A stretch of DNA of 6,509 nucleotides from Bacilli bacterium (lineage in GTDB: Bacteria; Bacillota_I; Bacilli_A; RF39; UBA660). The stretch covers positions 1 to 6,509 of the forward strand of contig CAADST010000062.1 of assembly GCA_900751815.1 (NCBI GenBank), in the 5' to 3' direction. Both the position numbers and the translations under genes were made by a program. The notes beneath the pieces were generated by a model. That model was not told the DNA's origin, ran no database searches, and was given only the letters and a program-made list of their open reading frames with translations. Positions 4,791 to 6,509 of the stretch are shown piece by piece; the first letter of the stretch is position 1; every line of letters begins with the position of its first letter.

Positions 4791-5334
4791 AAAACAAATT
4801 AGTGGTACTTTTTCTGAAGATTGGTTACCAATTAAGCAAATTATGAATGGTATGATTCAGCTTGATAGTGGTGAATATGTTACAGGAGTTAAAATTACTC
4901 CTCGTAATATCTTTATTATGGATGCTGGTAATCAAAATAATATTATATATAATTTAAGAAATTTTTATAATAGTATTGATTATGAATTTTGGTTACTTAT
5001 AGCTGAAAGACCAGTTGATATAGATGTTTATGTATCACAATTACAACTTATGTATAATAATGCTACAAATAATGCTCAAAGAAAATTAATTATGCAAGAT
5101 ATTGATAAAGCTAATCTTTTTACTAGTAGAGATTCAGCAGTTGTTGATACTGAATATTATATATTGTTTAAAGAAAAGAGATTAGAAATTGTTCAAAAGA
5201 AATTACATAATTTAATTAGTGGGCTAGCTAGTGCTGGATTGCAATCGGCACAAACTTCTAATAATGATTTGCGGGTTGTGTTAGATAATTTCTTAAATGG
5301 TGGGGAAACCACAAATTTTGGGGCGGTGATGTAA
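4771..5334 (+). CDS. VirB4 N-terminal-domain protein encoded as a separate gene
   Basis: This 187-residue soluble protein has no ATPase motifs. It reads like the N-terminal part of VirB4 proteins: IMNGMIQLDSGEYVTGVKITPRNIFIM (24-50), a helix with NNIIYNLRNFYNSIDYEFWLLIAERPVDID (56-85), then V-D-T-E-YYILF (125-133) and a helical end. In ordinary VirB4 this membrane-facing region is fused to the C-terminal ATPase; here TAA (5332-5334) ends the frame and the ATPase gene starts one base later. The start is ambiguous: ATG at 4771 (MNEKMNEK, overlapping the PrgI-like gene by 20 bases) or ATG at 4783 after the duplicated MNEK; neither has a strong ribosome binding site, and a GAGA-rich stretch lies before both. 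A recent frameshift that split one gene is possible, but the downstream gene has its own good ribosome binding site and start, favouring a stable split. It probably acts with the VirB4 ATPase and PrgI-like protein at the membrane. Confidence 0.7.
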   Translation: MNEKMNEKQISGTFSEDWLPIKQIMNGMIQLDSGEYVTGVKITPRNIFIMDAGNQNNIIYNLRNFYNSIDYEFWLLIAERPVDIDVYVSQLQLMYNNATNNAQRKLIMQDIDKANLFTSRDSAVVDTEYYILFKEKRLEIVQKKLHNLISGLASAGLQSAQTSNNDLRVVLDNFLNGGETTNFGAVM

Positions 5335-5335
5335 T

Positions 5336-6509
5336 ATGGCAAAACTTAAAAGTGAAGTAGCTCCAAAAGGTATGGAGTTTAAACCTACAGAATTTGTTAT
5401 TGGTGGAAAATATGCAACTATTATGACAATTATTGCTTTTCCAAGAAGTATTGCTCCAGGATTTTTATCTGGTGTAACAAATATCGGAGGAGTAAAACTT
5501 GCTATCAAGCATATTCCTATTCAATTTTCTGTATTACAAAAAATGCTTAATAAAGAAATTGCGGATTTAAAAGCAAGATATCAAACAGAAAGAGATCAAA
5601 CTATTCAAGAAAGAATTCGTCAAGATTTTGAGTCTTTAGAACAATTTATTCAAATGCTTGCAGCAACTCAAGCAAGAATATTTGATTTTCAAATGCATTT
5701 AATGATTACTGCTGATAATAAAGAAGAATTAGAACTTAAAAAGATTCAAGTTCGTAGTTACTTAGATGCAATGGGAATGAGAGCAGTAGCTTTGATGTTT
5801 GAACAAGAAAAAGCATTAAAATCAATTTTACCAATATTCCCACCACAAGATATTGAAAGTAGAATTGGAACACCAATACCTTCAGTTACTATTGCAGCAA
5901 TGTATCCATTTGTTTTTGACAGTATCAAAGACCCTGGAAGTGCTACACTTTTTGGTATGGATGAATCTGGTGGTGTTATATTATTTAACCAATTCTTATA
6001 TCAAATGCAAAAAGAAAATAATAGAAATAATGCTAATATGATTTTACTTGGTACATCTGGTAGTGGTAAATCTACTGCTGCTAAATTACTTCTTAGAACT
6101 CATATTAGAAATGGTTTTAAAATAGTATGTGTTGATCCTGAAGGTGAACTTGAGGATATGGCATATAACTTTGGAGGAGACTTTATCGACCTTGGTAAAG
6201 GTGGAGAATTTGGTATGATTAATCCTCTTGAAATAGTTATTGATGCTGATGAAGAAGAAATTGCTCAAGGTTTAGGTTATACTGTTTTAACAAGAACACT
6301 ACAACAAGTTAAAGCATTTATGAAATATTATTCTCCAAGTATTGAAGAAGATGTTTTAGCAATGTTTAGTGAAGTATTACAAGATACTTATAAAAGATAT
6401 AAAATTGACTATGATACAGATTTTACTAAGCTTACAAGTGCTGATTATCCAACATTTGAAGATGTTTATGCAACAATTAGAGGAAGATTATTATCAATGA
6501 CTGATGCAA
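5336..6509 (+). CDS. VirB4/TraC-type conjugation ATPase, 3' end missing
   Basis: Starting at ATG 5336, the frame stays open to the window edge, giving 391 residues. It is the energy-supplying ATPase of the type IV secretion system, used for assembly and substrate transfer at the cytosolic membrane face. Visible features: KPTEFVIGGKYATIMTI (16-32), the region PGFLSGVTNIGGVKLAIKHIP (about 41-61) and a charged helical stretch (65-110) typical of Gram-positive VirB4. IPSVTIAAMYPFVFDSIKDPG follows at about 180-200. The Walker A motif GTSGSGKST is at 239-247, then VDPEGE (266-271) and INPLE (295-299), both conserved after Walker A in this family. Walker B and the C-terminal arginine/glutamine motifs would lie beyond 6509. 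The start is supported by GGCGGTGAT ending about 6 bases upstream; an in-frame ATG at 5372 (residue 13) is less likely. Only one base separates it from the preceding VirB4 N-domain gene. Confidence 0.92.
   Translation, partial: MAKLKSEVAPKGMEFKPTEFVIGGKYATIMTIIAFPRSIAPGFLSGVTNIGGVKLAIKHIPIQFSVLQKMLNKEIADLKARYQTERDQTIQERIRQDFESLEQFIQMLAATQARIFDFQMHLMITADNKEELELKKIQVRSYLDAMGMRAVALMFEQEKALKSILPIFPPQDIESRIGTPIPSVTIAAMYPFVFDSIKDPGSATLFGMDESGGVILFNQFLYQMQKENNRNNANMILLGTSGSGKSTAAKLLLRTHIRNGFKIVCVDPEGELEDMAYNFGGDFIDLGKGGEFGMINPLEIVIDADEEEIAQGLGYTVLTRTLQQVKAFMKYYSPSIEEDVLAMFSEVLQDTYKRYKIDYDTDFTKLTSADYPTFEDVYATIRGRLLSMTDA

Noticed and set aside
5293..5508. Minus-strand frame across the junction of the two VirB4 genes
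   Set aside because: It is antisense to the start of the ATPase gene and shows no recognisable motif.
5853..6268. Small open frames on both strands inside the VirB4 ATPase gene
   Set aside because: They lie within conserved VirB4 sequence including Walker A; the 5336 frame is clearly the coding one.
1..6509. CRISPR array, insertion sequence, riboswitch, toxin-antitoxin or anti-phage defence genes
   Set aside because: I saw no regular direct repeats with spacers, no transposase frame with terminal inverted repeats, no long structured leader, and no additional unexplained intact frame that could be such a system.

Overview
The window is AT-rich DNA with strong AGGAGG-type ribosome binding sites, sigma-A-like promoters, standard-code stops (TAA, TAG and TGA all used) and a tRNA-Trp with a CCA anticodon. 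Together these point to a low-GC Bacillota genome using the ordinary bacterial code. A close CwlJ-like spore cortex hydrolase suggests a spore-former or a lineage descended from one. A gut Bacilli/Erysipelotrichia- or Clostridia-type organism is plausible, but that is inference.

Left part (1-1298), housekeeping. On the minus strand lie the 5' end of a CmpB-type membrane protein gene (1-152, cut by the window edge) and a complete cwlJ-like gene (205-627). Divergently on the plus strand is a DUF84/YjjX-family non-canonical NTP phosphatase gene (714-1298), with a textbook sigma-A promoter in the intergenic region.

Middle (1299-1780). A 367-base gap holds an 11-bp perfect hairpin, a decayed fragment of a DinD-like (DNA-damage-inducible protein D) gene, and an extended -10 promoter. 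The promoter drives a tRNA-Trp gene (1666-1739, CCA encoded). Short complementary repeats flank the tRNA and reach the ribosome binding site of the next gene.

Right part (1781-6509), a type IV secretion (conjugation) gene cluster. Five tightly packed plus-strand genes run off the window: a small secreted two-helix membrane protein (VirB2/pilin candidate), a 752-residue VirB6-like polytopic protein with a very long Gly/Ala-rich and helical tail, a PrgI/VirB3-like protein, a separate gene for the VirB4 N-terminal region, and the VirB4 ATPase itself (Walker A visible, 3' end missing). Gaps are -20 to +15 bases, so this is one operon. In this class of system VirB4 powers assembly and substrate transfer, PrgI/VirB3 docks with it at the membrane, VirB6 forms the inner-membrane channel, and a VirB2-like protein may form the surface structure. 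No relaxase, coupling protein or integrase lies in the window, so whether this is an integrative conjugative element, and where its ends are, cannot be decided here. The operon start directly behind a tRNA gene makes a tRNA-anchored element worth testing.
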